64,000 bases of DNA from Diaminobutyricimonas aerilata (GTDB lineage Bacteria; Actinomycetota; Actinomycetes; Actinomycetales; Microbacteriaceae), in assembly GCF_002797715.1 (NCBI RefSeq), contig NZ_PGFF01000001.1, positions 2,069,304-2,133,303 on the forward strand. The letters are read 5' to 3'. The translations under genes were made by a program, and so were the position numbers. Below are positions 16,872 through 26,715 of this stretch, in pieces. The first letter of the stretch is position 1. Every line of letters begins with the position of its first letter. Below the pieces are notes generated by a model, which was not told the origin of the DNA, did no database searches, and saw only the letters and a program-made list of their open reading frames with translations.

Positions 16872-17747
16872 ATGGATCGTCTGCTCTTCGGAGACAACCA
16901 GTTCTTCGGCATCAACCACATGTCGGAGGAGAAGGCGCGCGCCCAGGCGGTGCGCTTCCAGGACACCTCGGCCGTCATCGACGTGCTCGACTCGGCGCTC
17001 GACAACGGCATCCGCAGCTTCATGTGCACGACCCACGACCGGATCGCCGAGGTCGCCGACCACATGCGCGCGGACCCCGCCCGCTACGGGGACTACCAGT
17101 TCCTGCCGTGCATGCCGTACGCGCACAAGTACGCGAATGCGGTGACCGAGGACGGCATGCTCGGGGCGATCAAGCGCTTCACGCCGGAGCAGGGCATGCT
17201 GAGCGCCGCGCTCGCCGGCGGCAAGTCGCTCGCGACGAAGGACATCGAAGGCATGGTGACGCTGCTCATCGACGCCGAGATGAAGATGTTCCAGGGGCTC
17301 AAGACCCCCGTGGTGTTCCTGCAGAACGTCGTCGTCGACCTGCTGGTCGGTCTGCGCTTCGACGACGCCTTCCGCATCTTCGCCCAGCACATCCGCGACC
17401 GCTACGACGCGGAACCGGCGTTCATCACGATGAACCTCGAGGCGACGCTCGACACGCTCGAGCGCGTCGGCATCGAGAACCCCATCGTGTGCGCGAACAT
17501 GAACAAGATCGGCTTCCGGATGTCGGGGGGCATCGAGCGCTACGAGCAGCTGCTCGAGGAGCGCGACTTCCAGGCGATCGCCATGTCGGTGTTCGCCTCC
17601 GGGGCGATCCCCGCCCGTGAGGCGCTCGAATGGGTGCGGGACCACCCCAGCATCCGATCGGTCGTGTTCGGGGCGTCGTCCGCCGCGAACATCCGTTCCA
17701 CGGCGGCGCTCGCCTCGGAGCTCTGGCCCGACCCGGTCGCCGCCTGA
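16872..17747 (+). CDS. aldo/keto-reductase-like TIM-barrel protein of the exopolysaccharide cluster
   Basis: 291 residues starting MDRLLFGDNQFFGINHMSEEKARAQ. The N-terminus (LFGDNQFFGINH), the middle PCMPYAHKY and the end RDHPSIRSVVFGASSAANI resemble a TIM barrel related to aldo/keto reductases. The classical catalytic Tyr/Lys/His motif is not recognisable. Proteins like this occur next to Gfo/Idh/MocA dehydrogenases in surface-polysaccharide loci; the reaction is unknown. The ATG at 16872 has GAGGGAG before it. Confidence 0.75.
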   Translation: MDRLLFGDNQFFGINHMSEEKARAQAVRFQDTSAVIDVLDSALDNGIRSFMCTTHDRIAEVADHMRADPARYGDYQFLPCMPYAHKYANAVTEDGMLGAIKRFTPEQGMLSAALAGGKSLATKDIEGMVTLLIDAEMKMFQGLKTPVVFLQNVVVDLLVGLRFDDAFRIFAQHIRDRYDAEPAFITMNLEATLDTLERVGIENPIVCANMNKIGFRMSGGIERYEQLLEERDFQAIAMSVFASGAIPAREALEWVRDHPSIRSVVFGASSAANIRSTAALASELWPDPVAA

Positions 17748-17757
17748 GGCGCTGCCC

Positions 17758-18780
17758 TCAGCTGCGCGCGCCGTCGGAGGACGCGCGCCGGTTCGGCGTG
17801 CGCGAACCCGGACGGGTGTGCGCCGCCGCCGGGCGCGGAGCGCGCGGCGACTCGGGACGCGGAGCCGCGTCGTCGGCGGCGGGCTCGGACGCCCGCTCCA
17901 CGGTGCCCGCCTCGTCCGCTCGCTCTCGGGAGACGGCCGTCGAGGTCTCGCGCAGCGGCGCGGGCCTGCCGTTGGTCGCCGTGACCGTGGCCGGCGTGGT
18001 GACGGGGGCGGTGGTGACGGCGGTCTGCGGGGTCGCTGTCCGAGGCGACGACTCACGAAGTCGTGCGCGGACGAGGGCGACGAACAGCCCGAGCAGCACG
18101 CCGAGACCCGCGCCGGCCGCGAGGAAGACCGCGAGCGACGGTGTCGTGGAGTCCCGCGGGGTGGCGGCGGGGCTCACGATGCTGCCCGAGTAGAAGGTGC
18201 TCGACACGAGCGTCGCGAGCCGCTCCTGCAGCGTCACGATCTGCACGTCGATCGCACGGGCCGCCGAACTGCCGGCCGGCACGCCGTCGAGCTGCGTCTG
18301 GAGTTCGCCGATGCGCGCCGAGAGGCTGTCCGTCGCCGACTGCACCACCTTCTCCGCGTTCTGCACGCGCTGCTCGCTGTAGGCCGTGGCGATCGCGTTC
18401 GCCGCGTCCGCGGCCCGCTGCGGGTCGGGGTCGGTGTAGCTGATCTCGAGCACTTGCGAGCCCTTGGGCACGCTCACCGTCACCCCGGTCGCGAGGGCGC
18501 GCGGCGCGATCCATCCGAGTTGCTCGGCCGCCGGCGTGAGCACCTCCGTGGAGGTCGCGACGACCCGTTCGGTCTCCATGTTGACCTCATCGGTGCCGGG
18601 CTGCAGGGCTCCGATCGGCTCGACCGTGAGCACGGCCTTCGCCTCGTAGCGTTCCGGCCACACGAAGCCCGCTCCGGCGGCGAGGCCGATGCCGATCACA
18701 CCGAACACCGTGATCAGCACCCAACTCGACGCGATGCGTCGCACCAGGTCCTCGATCGACCACGTGTTGGTCTCCGTCAT
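17758..18780 (-). CDS. Wzz-like chain-length determinant/polysaccharide co-polymerase
   Basis: 340 residues. An N-terminal cytoplasmic stub (MTETNTWSIEDLVRRIA), TM1 (VLITVFGVIGIGLAAGAGFVW), a large extracytoplasmic alpha/beta domain with Wzz features (YEAKAVLTVEP near the start, ISYTDPDPQRAADAANAIATAY), then a second TM (LAVFLAAGAGLGVLLGLFVALV). A disordered Pro/Ala/Thr-rich cytoplasmic tail of about 110 residues follows. No tyrosine kinase domain is attached and none is encoded nearby, so control of chain length by phosphorylation is not evident. GGCGGAG precedes the ATG. Confidence 0.88.
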   Translation of the reverse strand: MTETNTWSIEDLVRRIASSWVLITVFGVIGIGLAAGAGFVWPERYEAKAVLTVEPIGALQPGTDEVNMETERVVATSTEVLTPAAEQLGWIAPRALATGVTVSVPKGSQVLEISYTDPDPQRAADAANAIATAYSEQRVQNAEKVVQSATDSLSARIGELQTQLDGVPAGSSAARAIDVQIVTLQERLATLVSSTFYSGSIVSPAATPRDSTTPSLAVFLAAGAGLGVLLGLFVALVRARLRESSPRTATPQTAVTTAPVTTPATVTATNGRPAPLRETSTAVSRERADEAGTVERASEPAADDAAPRPESPRAPRPAAAHTRPGSRTPNRRASSDGARS

Positions 18781-18811
18781 GACTCCGCCTCACCGATTCG
18801 GTACCCGGACA

Positions 18812-18817
18812 GCATAA
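18812..18817 (-). promoter_or_regulatory. -10 box of the Wzz-like gene
   Basis: TATGCT on the minus strand fits TANNNT and lies 31 bases upstream of the ATG at 18780, leaving a short leader with the GGCGGAG ribosome-binding site. No clear -35 is seen in the very GC-rich DNA behind it. Confidence 0.45.
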
Positions 18818-18871
18818 GCGGGCCCCCCGGGCACCGGCGAACCCTCGAACGGGGCGTCCGTCAGGCGCGGG

Positions 18872-19264
18872 TCACTCCCGCGCCTTCCGCGTCTCGCGCG
18901 CGTTGGCCTTTTGGATCGCGTCGACGAGCTCGTCCTTCGTCATCGTCGACCGCCCGCGGATCTCCAGCCGCGACGCGACCTCACGCAAGTGCGCCTTCGA
19001 CGCATTGGCGTCGACCCCGCCCTTCGTGGGCTTCGCGTTCCGCCCGCCGGCGGCCGCGTCGTCGGACGGCCCCTTCTCGTCCTTCGGCTCCCAGTGGTCG
19101 CCGACCTTCTCGTACGAGTGCTTGACCGCCGAGAACGCGGTGCGGTGCGCCCGCTCGCCCTCGCCGTAGCTCTCGACCGCCGAGTCGTGCGCCTTGATCC
19201 AGGTCTCCTGCGCGTGCTTCTCCGAGCGTTCCAGGGTGCTGGGCAGTTCCTTCTTGCCGGGCAT
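18872..19264 (-). CDS. ChaB family protein with C-terminal Rho N/SAP-like helix pair
   Basis: 130 residues. Residues 1-65 match the ChaB fold (KKELPSTLERSEKHAQETWIKAHDSAVESY, then ERAHRTAFSAVKHSYEKVGDHWEPK). A charged linker leads to a small domain (LREVASRLEIRGRSTMTKDELVDAIQKA) of the Rho N-terminal/SAP type, often nucleic-acid binding. The function is unknown; ChaB proteins were named from a cation-transport regulator and the role is not settled. The ATG at 19264 has GGAGGA upstream. Confidence 0.88.
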   Translation of the reverse strand: MPGKKELPSTLERSEKHAQETWIKAHDSAVESYGEGERAHRTAFSAVKHSYEKVGDHWEPKDEKGPSDDAAAGGRNAKPTKGGVDANASKAHLREVASRLEIRGRSTMTKDELVDAIQKANARETRKARE

Positions 19265-19282
19265 GCCGTTCCTCCTCCGACC

Positions 19283-19630
19283 TCACTCCGTCGCGGCCCG
19301 CGCCCGTCGCGCGCGCCACCAGGCCCAGAACCGGGCGAGCATCCGCCGGAGGACGGCGCTCACGCGTCGCGCGGCGGCGAACTCGGTGCCCAATACGGCG
19401 AGACCCAGGAAGACCACGAGCCACCCCGGTCCCGGCAGCGGCACCAGCAGCAGCCCAAGCGCGGTCAGCGCTCCCCCGAGCACCCCGACGACGAGTCGGT
19501 ACGCCCAGCGGATGCGCGGACGACGCTCCATCCACGCGCGGATGCGTCGCAGCATCCGGCGTACCGGATGACGCGCGTCGGTCGCGGCCCGGATGTCGCG
19601 GTCGAGCTCGCCCTGGAGTCCCTGCGCCAT
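19283..19630 (-). CDS. PGPGW-motif transmembrane protein (TIGR02611-like)
   Basis: 115 residues. A cytoplasmic basic N-terminus precedes two hydrophobic segments, with the signature PLPGPGWLVVFLGLAVLG between and within them, and a basic C-terminal amphipathic helix (RRVSAVLRRMLARFWAWWRARRARA). It fits actinobacterial TIGR02611-type membrane proteins of unknown function. It lies 34 bases after der on the same strand. Confidence 0.8.
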   Translation of the reverse strand: MAQGLQGELDRDIRAATDARHPVRRMLRRIRAWMERRPRIRWAYRLVVGVLGGALTALGLLLVPLPGPGWLVVFLGLAVLGTEFAAARRVSAVLRRMLARFWAWWRARRARAATE

Positions 19631-19664
19631 GGGCTCACGCTACGACCGCCGCCTGGGAGAGCGG

Positions 19665-21170
19665 TCAGCGCTTGCGGCGTTCCCGCACGCGCATGTTGAC
19701 GGTGATGGGCGTGCCCTCGAAGCCGTACACCTCGCGCAGACGGCGCGTGATGAACCGACGGTAGCCCGGGTCGAGGAAGCCCGTCGTGAACAGCACGAAG
19801 GTTGGCGGCCGGGTCGAGGCCTGCGTGCCGAACAGGATGCGCGGCTGCTTTCCGCCGCGTACCGGGTGCGGGTGCTCGGCGACGAGTTCCGCGATCAGCG
19901 CGTTGAACTTGCCGGTCGGGATGCGGGTGTCCCACGACTGGAGCGCGAGTTCGAGGGCCGGCACGAGCTTCTCGAGGTGACGACCGGTGCGCGCCGAGAT
20001 GTTCACCCGGGGAGCCCATGAGACGTGCGCGAGGTCCTGCTCGATCTCGCGTTCGAGGTAGCGCCGGCGCTCGTCGTCGAGCAGGTCCCACTTGTTGAAG
20101 GCGAGCACGAGCGCGCGACCCGATTCGAGCACGAGGTCGATGATGCGCACGTCCTGCTCGCTGATGGGCTGCGAGACGTCGATGAGCACGACGGCGACTT
20201 CGGCCCGCTCGAGGGCCGCGCTCGTGCGCAGGGAGGCGTAGAAGTCGGCGCCGTGCTGCAGGTGCACCCGGCGACGGATGCCGGCGGTGTCGACGAAGCG
20301 CCACACCTTGCCGGAGATCTCGACCTGCTCGTCGACGGGGTCCCGGGTCGTGCCGGCGAGCTCGTTGACGACCACGCGCTCCTCGCCGGCCGCCTTGTTC
20401 AGCAGGCTCGACTTGCCGACGTTCGGTCGGCCCAGGATGGCGACGCGGCGCGGACCGCCGACCTCCTCGCGGGCGACGGCCGACACCTCGGGGAGGATGG
20501 CCAGGGCGGCGTCGAGCAGATCGGCCACACCGCGACCGTGCAGAGCCGACACGGGCATGGGCTCGCCGAGTCCGAGGCTCCACAGCGTCGCGGCCTCGTA
20601 GTCGTGGCGGGCGTCGTCGGCCTTGTTGGCGACGAGCAGCACCGGCTTGCCGGAGCTGCGCAGCATGCGCACGACGTGCTCGTCCGTGGCGGTCGCCCCG
20701 ACGTTGACGTCGACGACGAAGAGCACGGCGTCGGCGAGGTCGACGGCGACCTCGGCCTGCGCGGCGACGGACGCGTTGATGCCCTTCGCGTCCGGTTCCC
20801 ATCCGCCGGTGTCGACGAGGGTGAAGCGGCGGTTCATCCACTCGGCCTTGTACGAGACGCGGTCGCGGGTGACTCCGGGCACGTCCTCGACGACGGCCTC
20901 GCGGCGCCCGAGGATGCGGTTCACGAGCGCGGACTTGCCGACGTTCGGCCGCCCGACGATCGCGAGCACCGGGAGCGCGGGCAGGTAGGTGATCGCGTCC
21001 GGGTCGTCCGAGGCGCCCTCGAGCAGGCCGAGGTCCTCCTCGTCGAGCTCGTACTCCTGGAGACCGGCGCGCAGGGCGGTCGCCCGCTGCGCGGCCTCCG
21101 CCTCGTCCATCGCCTCGAGCCGTTCGGCGAGGGCCGGGTCGAATTCGGGGAAGTTCTCGGTGTCGCTCAT
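19665..21170 (-). CDS. der: ribosome biogenesis GTPase Der (EngA)
   Basis: 501 residues with the tandem GTPase domains that define Der: [14 protein letters not shown] with PGVTRD and DTGGW in the first, [14 protein letters not shown] with AGTTRDPVD and DTAGI in the second, and a C-terminal KH-like domain ending MRVRERRKR. It matures the 50S ribosomal subunit. The extra N-terminal acidic stretch of about 65 residues is common in Actinobacteria. The ATG overlaps the cmk stop (ATGA), so the two are translationally coupled. Confidence 0.97.
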   Translation of the reverse strand: MSDTENFPEFDPALAERLEAMDEAEAAQRATALRAGLQEYELDEEDLGLLEGASDDPDAITYLPALPVLAIVGRPNVGKSALVNRILGRREAVVEDVPGVTRDRVSYKAEWMNRRFTLVDTGGWEPDAKGINASVAAQAEVAVDLADAVLFVVDVNVGATATDEHVVRMLRSSGKPVLLVANKADDARHDYEAATLWSLGLGEPMPVSALHGRGVADLLDAALAILPEVSAVAREEVGGPRRVAILGRPNVGKSSLLNKAAGEERVVVNELAGTTRDPVDEQVEISGKVWRFVDTAGIRRRVHLQHGADFYASLRTSAALERAEVAVVLIDVSQPISEQDVRIIDLVLESGRALVLAFNKWDLLDDERRRYLEREIEQDLAHVSWAPRVNISARTGRHLEKLVPALELALQSWDTRIPTGKFNALIAELVAEHPHPVRGGKQPRILFGTQASTRPPTFVLFTTGFLDPGYRRFITRRLREVYGFEGTPITVNMRVRERRKR

Positions 21171-21829
21171 GCTGTTGCTCCTCGCACCAGGTCCACGACG
21201 GCCCGCACGGTCTGTTCGAAATCGAGTGCGGTCGAGTCGAGGGTGGTGACCCCGTCTGCGGCCGACATGAAGTCGACCATTCTCGCATCCCGCCGGTCGC
21301 GGTCGACCAGCTGCTGTGCCGTGTGCTTGTCGGCGTCGGTCAGTTCTCCGGCCCGGCGGGCGATCCGCACCGCCTCGTCGGCGGTGAGCAGGATGCGCAC
21401 TGCCGCGTCCGGCGCCACGACGGTCGTGATGTCGCGGCCCTCCACGACGATACCCGGCCGCGGGTCCTCGGCGATCACGCGACGGAACAGCTCCACGAGC
21501 AGCGCCCGCACCTCGCGGTTGCCGGCGACCGCGCTCACCGCCGCACTGATGCGGGGCTCACGGATCTCGGCGGTGACCTCGCGCACGCCGACGCGCACGT
21601 AGTAGTCGTCGGGATCGGTGCCGATCCCGTACTCGAAGCCGTCGAACGCCGCGGTCACGGCGGAGGCGTCGGCGAGGTCGACGCCGTGCTCGAGGCAGTA
21701 CCACGCGAACGCCCGGTACGCGGCACCGGTGTCCTGGTAGCCGTATCCGAGTTCACGCGCGGCGGCGCGGCTGACGCTCGACTTGCCGCTTCCCGCGGGC
21801 CCGTCGATGGCCACCACGACCCCGGTCAC
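21167..21829 (-). CDS. cmk: cytidylate kinase
   Basis: 220 residues. It phosphorylates CMP and dCMP with ATP. The P-loop is [21 protein letters not shown] at the N-terminus, [12 protein letters not shown] follows, and [12 protein letters not shown] and the Arg-rich lid complete the family pattern. The start is a GTG at 21829 overlapping the TGA of the prephenate dehydrogenase gene; the frame upstream of it is an antisense shadow. The order tyrA-cmk-der is coupled by short overlaps. Confidence 0.96.
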   Translation of the reverse strand: MTGVVVAIDGPAGSGKSSVSRAAARELGYGYQDTGAAYRAFAWYCLEHGVDLADASAVTAAFDGFEYGIGTDPDDYYVRVGVREVTAEIREPRISAAVSAVAGNREVRALLVELFRRVIAEDPRPGIVVEGRDITTVVAPDAAVRILLTADEAVRIARRAGELTDADKHTAQQLVDRDRRDARMVDFMSAADGVTTLDSTALDFEQTVRAVVDLVRGATA

Positions 21830-22917
21830 GCGAACGCCCCAGCGATCGTCCAGCCGCGCTCCTCGAGCTCGGCGACGAGCCGCTGCTCCGCCTCGGGCAC
21901 GACGCTGATCTCGGCGAGACCGATCTGCGCTCCGGGTGAGTGTTCCAACCGCAGGTCCTCCATGTTGACGCCGGCTTCTCCGATCTCGGTGAGCAGTCGG
22001 GCGAGCTCGCCCGGGGTGTCGTCCACCATGACGACGATCTGACTGAAGCGGCGGTCCTGCCCGTGCTTGCCCGGGATGCGGGCGACCCCCGTGTTGCCTG
22101 CCGCGAGCGCGTCGGCGATCGCGCGCCGCGAGCCGGGCGCTTCGGGCGCGTCGAGAGCGGCGATGACCCGCTCGAGATCGTCGCGCAGCGGCCGCAGCAC
22201 ATCGACGACGGCGGGCGCGTTCGCGCCGAGGATCTGCACCCACAGCGCGGGGTCGCTGCCGGCGACGCGGGTGACGTCGCGCAGTCCCTGCCCGGCGAGC
22301 TGCAGGGCCGCTCCGTCCCCCTCGCTCAGGCGTGCGGCGAGCAGGCTCGACACCACCTGCGGCACGTGGGAGACGAGCGCGACGCTGCGGTCGTGACGCT
22401 CGACGTCGAGTTCGATCGGAACCGCACCGAGGTCGAGGATCATGTCCTCGATGGCGCCCGCGCGGCGGTAGCTGATGTCGTCGTGTCCGGCCAGTACCCA
22501 CGGGCGCCCGACGAAGAGGTCGGCGCGTGCGGAGATCGCTCCGCCGCGCTCACGACCGGCCATGGGGTGGGTGCCGAGGTAGCGGCCGAGATCGGCCCCC
22601 ATGGCGCGCAGTTCCGCCAGCGGGGCCGCCTTCACGCTCGCGACATCGGTGACGAGCGCATCCGGGTACGCCGCGAGCTCCCGCGCGACGATCGACGCGG
22701 TGACATCCGGCGGCACGCACACGACGATGAGGCCCGGCGCATCGCCGGCGGCCGGCTCGCGTCCCGCACCGTAGTCGACGGCCAGACGCCGCGCCGAGGG
22801 CGAGACGTCGTCCATGACGACGTCGACGCCCCGAGCGGCGAGCCCCAGTCCGATGCTCGTGCCGAGCAGCCCGCTGCCGACGATGCGCACGTCCTCGGCG
22901 AGGCGCCGATCGGTCAT
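21826..22917 (-). CDS. tyrA: prephenate dehydrogenase
   Basis: 363 residues. It oxidises prephenate to 4-hydroxyphenylpyruvate in tyrosine synthesis. The NAD-binding glycine motif is [28 protein letters not shown] carries the catalytic histidine of the family. The C-terminal 75 residues ([34 protein letters not shown]) form an ACT domain, a likely tyrosine feedback site. Its start overlaps the end of the pseudouridine synthase gene by 4 bases. Confidence 0.94.
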   Translation of the reverse strand: MTDRRLAEDVRIVGSGLLGTSIGLGLAARGVDVVMDDVSPSARRLAVDYGAGREPAAGDAPGLIVVCVPPDVTASIVARELAAYPDALVTDVASVKAAPLAELRAMGADLGRYLGTHPMAGRERGGAISARADLFVGRPWVLAGHDDISYRRAGAIEDMILDLGAVPIELDVERHDRSVALVSHVPQVVSSLLAARLSEGDGAALQLAGQGLRDVTRVAGSDPALWVQILGANAPAVVDVLRPLRDDLERVIAALDAPEAPGSRRAIADALAAGNTGVARIPGKHGQDRRFSQIVVMVDDTPGELARLLTEIGEAGVNMEDLRLEHSPGAQIGLAEISVVPEAEQRLVAELEERGWTIAGAFA

Positions 22918-23717
22918 CGTCTGGTTCCCTCGGGGTCGGATGCGGCGCCGCGCGCGACGCCCAGGAGCTGGCCGAGCTCCACCTTAGTGAGTTCGCGGCT
23001 GCGGCCCGTCGGCAGGGTGCCCAGGTGCAGCGGTCCGAACTGGCGGCGTACGAGCTCGATCACCGGATGCCCGACGGCGTCGAGCATCCGCCGCACGATC
23101 CGGTTGCGCCCGGAATGCAGGGTCACCTCGACGAGGGAGCGCCCGGCCGGGGATCCGTCGAGCAGGCGGATGCGGTCGGCCGCTATCGGCCCGTCCTCGA
23201 GTTCGATGCCCTCGCGCAGGCGGCGCAGCGTCGCCTTGGTGACCTGCCCCTCGACCTGGGCGATGTACGTCTTCTGCACACCGAAGGACGGGTGGGCGAG
23301 CACGTGGGCGAGTTCACCGTCGTTGGTGAGAAGGAGGAGCCCCGACGTGTCGGAGTCGAGCCGCCCGACGTTGAACAGCCGCTCCCCCTCCGGCGAGTAC
23401 CGGCTCAGGTCGGGGCGGCCCTTCTCGTCGCGCATCGTGCTGACGACGCCGACCGGCTTGTTGAGCATCACGTAGCGACGGCTGACGTCGGTCTGCACGG
23501 GGGTGCCGTCGACGGACACCCGGTCGACACCGATGTGCACGCGCCGGCCCAGCTCGGTGACCACCTCGCCGTTGACACTCACACGGCCGGCGACGATGAG
23601 CTGCTCGCTCACCCGGCGCGAGGCGACCCCGGCCGCGGCGAGCACCTTCTGGAGCCGCTCCCCCTCCGCCGCCGCGGGGTTGCCTTCGCCCGCGGTCATC
23701 CGCTCGTCAGCGCTCAT
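22914..23717 (-). CDS. rluB: 23S rRNA pseudouridine synthase (RluB/RsuA family)
   Basis: 267 residues. An N-terminal S4 RNA-binding domain (RLQKVLAAAGVASRRVSEQLIVAGRV) is followed by the RsuA-type catalytic core with GRLDSDTSGLLLLTNDG, which contains the catalytic aspartate. It isomerises a uridine in rRNA. I chose the ATG at 23717, which overlaps the 3' end of scpB by 11 bases; the longer frame upstream is the shadow of scpB. Confidence 0.92.
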   Translation of the reverse strand: MSADERMTAGEGNPAAAEGERLQKVLAAAGVASRRVSEQLIVAGRVSVNGEVVTELGRRVHIGVDRVSVDGTPVQTDVSRRYVMLNKPVGVVSTMRDEKGRPDLSRYSPEGERLFNVGRLDSDTSGLLLLTNDGELAHVLAHPSFGVQKTYIAQVEGQVTKATLRRLREGIELEDGPIAADRIRLLDGSPAGRSLVEVTLHSGRNRIVRRMLDAVGHPVIELVRRQFGPLHLGTLPTGRSRELTKVELGQLLGVARGAASDPEGTRR

Positions 23718-24291
23718 CGAAGCCCTCCGCCCCATCCGGGAGCAGCGGCGAGATCGGCGGCAGCTCGTCGATCGAGTTGATGCCGAGCTGCACGAGCAGC
23801 AGTTCGGTCGTCTCGTAGAGGATCGCGCCGGTCTCACTGTCGGTGAACGCCTCGCGGATGAGACCGCGGCCGAGCAGGGTGCGGACGACCGAGTCGACGT
23901 TGACCGCGCGGATGGCCGCGATCGAGCCGCGGCTGATGGGCTGTTTGTACGCGATCACGGCGAGGGTCTCGAGCGCCGCCTGCGACAGTTTGGTCGGGCT
24001 CTGCGTGAGCACGAAGTCGCGCACCGCGTCGTCGAGCTCGGCGCGCACGTAGATGCGCCACCCACCGCCCACCTCGCGGAGTTCGAATCCGCGCCGCACG
24101 GTGCCGTCGATGCCGTCGTAGTCGGCGACGAGGCGTTCGATGGACTGCCGCACGGCGGGTACGGGGGCGCCGAGCGCCGTGGCCAGGGCGACGAGCGAGA
24201 GGGGCTCGTCGGCGACCATGAGGATCGCCTCGAGCGTGCGCTCCAGGTCGACGGTCGCCTGCGTGGGCGCCGCGGTGGTCTCAGTTGTCAT
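23707..24291 (-). CDS. scpB: segregation and condensation protein B
   Basis: 194 residues with two winged-helix domains: LERTLEAILMVADEPLSLVALATALG and SQAALETLAVIAYKQPISRGSIAAIRAVN, then LLGRGLIRE and the C-terminal FLxxLGI-like TTELLLVQLGINSIDELPP. It is the kite subunit that binds ScpA in the SMC complex for chromosome compaction. The ATG at 24291 overlaps the scpA stop by 11 bases. Confidence 0.96.
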   Translation of the reverse strand: MTTETTAAPTQATVDLERTLEAILMVADEPLSLVALATALGAPVPAVRQSIERLVADYDGIDGTVRRGFELREVGGGWRIYVRAELDDAVRDFVLTQSPTKLSQAALETLAVIAYKQPISRGSIAAIRAVNVDSVVRTLLGRGLIREAFTDSETGAILYETTELLLVQLGINSIDELPPISPLLPDGAEGFDER

Positions 24292-25079
24292 AGTCCCTCC
24301 CGAGGTTCGCCAGGTTCTCGCTCGACCAGTGCTCCGCGGTCCAGCGCAGCGTGAGCTCACCGAGCGGCTCGAGCTGCTCGAACGCGATCGCCGCGTGCCG
24401 GTAGAGCTCGAGCACGGCGAGGAACCGCGCGACGACGACGCCCTTCTGGTCGGCGCCGGCGATGAGCTGGCGGAAGCTCAACGGCTCGCCCGATCGCAGC
24501 AGGGCGACCACGTGCGCGGCCTGCTCGCGGATGCTGACGAGCGGGGCGTGCAGGTGGTCGAGCCCGACGACGGGCATCTCCTTCGGTGCGAACGCGAGTG
24601 CGGCGAGCGCGGCGAAGTCGTCGAGGCTCAGCGTCCACATGAGTTCGGGCGTCTGTCTGCGGTACTTCTCCTCGAGGCGCACGGAGCGGACGTGCCGCGA
24701 CGCCTCCGCGTCGAAGTGCCGTCCGAACCAGCCGGCCGCCTCCTTGAACGCCCGGTACTGCAGCAGGCGGGCGAACAGCAGGTCCCGCGCCTCGAGCAGC
24801 GCGACGTCTTCGGCGTCGACGAGTTCGCCCTGCGGCAGCAACCCGGCGATCTTGAGGTCGAGGAGGGTCGCCGCGACGACGAGGAACTCGCTCGCCTGGT
24901 CGAGTTCCTCGGCGGAGTCGAGTCCGCGCAGGTAGGCGAGGAACTCGTCGGTGACGACGCTCAGCGCGATCTCGGTGATGTCGAGCTCGTGCTTCGTGAT
25001 GAGCGACAGCAGCAGGTCGAACGGGCCGCTGAAGTTGCTCAGCGTGAGCGAGAAGCCGGATGCCGCCTGCTGGTCGAGC

Positions 25080-25096
<17 letters not shown>
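24281..25096 (-). CDS. scpA: segregation and condensation protein A
   Basis: 271 residues. It is the kleisin that bridges the SMC heads. The N-terminal signature FSGPFDLLLSLITKHELDITEIALSVVTDEFLAYL is characteristic, and the C-terminal winged helix (FLAVLELYRHAAIAFEQLEPLGELTLRW) contacts SMC. Start is a GTG at 25096 that overlaps the parA 3' end by 17 bases. scpA-scpB adjacent to parA is the conserved actinobacterial arrangement. Confidence 0.96.
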
Positions 25097-25967
<871 letters not shown>

Positions 25968-26058
25968 GGACCACGAGTCTACGGGCGGCCGTGCCCGCGA
26001 CCCGGCCGCGACAGACCCGCGTCGCCGCATCCACCTCGACCGTTGGTTGAAGGTTCCG

Positions 26059-26715
26059 CTACCGCGCGCGGGCGTCGTGGGCGGCGATCGCGAGCTGCAC
26101 CCGGTTGTCGAGACCGAGACGGGTGAGAGCACTCGAGATGTGGGCCTTCACGCTGCCGAGGGAGAGGTGCAGCCGCTGGGCGATCTCCGCGTTGCCGAGT
26201 CCCTCGGCGACCGCGTCGGCGACCTCGCGTTCGCGGTCGGTGAGCACGTCGAGCGAGACCCCGCGACGATGCTCCGCGGCGCCTCCGGAGCCGTCCGCGA
26301 CGAAGCGGATGAGCTGACCGAGCACCTCCGGCGAGACGATGGGCTCCCCCGCCGCGACCGCGCGGATCGCCTCGACGATCCGCGCCGGGTCGCTGTGCTT
26401 GAGCAAGAAGCCGTCGGCCCCGGCGCGCAGCGCGTCGAGGACGAGCTCGTCGGTGCGGAAGGTGGTGAGCACGAGCACCCCGGGAGGCGACGGGTGGGAA
26501 CGACGCAACCCGCGCAGCGCGCTCACCCCGTCGACGCGGGCCATGCGGATGTCCAGCAGCACGACGGCGGGCCGGGTGCGGTCGACGAGCGCCGCGAGTT
26601 CGTCGCCGTCGGACGCGTCCCCGACGACCTCGAGGTCGGACGCGCCTCCGAGCATGAGCCGGAGCCCGGCGACGACGAGCGGATCGTCGTCGACGATCGC
26701 CACGCGCACGGTCAT
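26059..26715 (-). CDS. NarL/LuxR-family response regulator
   Basis: 218 residues. The receiver domain has VAIVDDDPLVVAGLRLML, the phosphoacceptor aspartate at residue 55 (VVLLDIRM), and the T/K switch residues in VLTTFRT and GFLLKHS. The C-terminal LuxR helix-turn-helix is LTDREREVADAVAEGLGNAEIAQRL, then SVKAHISSALTRLGL. It is translationally coupled to the histidine kinase (4-base overlap) and probably controls the divergent ABC transporter. Confidence 0.95.
   Translation of the reverse strand: MTVRVAIVDDDPLVVAGLRLMLGGASDLEVVGDASDGDELAALVDRTRPAVVLLDIRMARVDGVSALRGLRRSHPSPPGVLVLTTFRTDELVLDALRAGADGFLLKHSDPARIVEAIRAVAAGEPIVSPEVLGQLIRFVADGSGGAAEHRRGVSLDVLTDREREVADAVAEGLGNAEIAQRLHLSLGSVKAHISSALTRLGLDNRVQLAIAAHDARAR

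Noticed and set aside
24075-24110. GTTCGAATCC inside scpB looks like a tRNA T arm
   Set aside because: No acceptor, D or anticodon stems surround it and it lies in conserved coding sequence.
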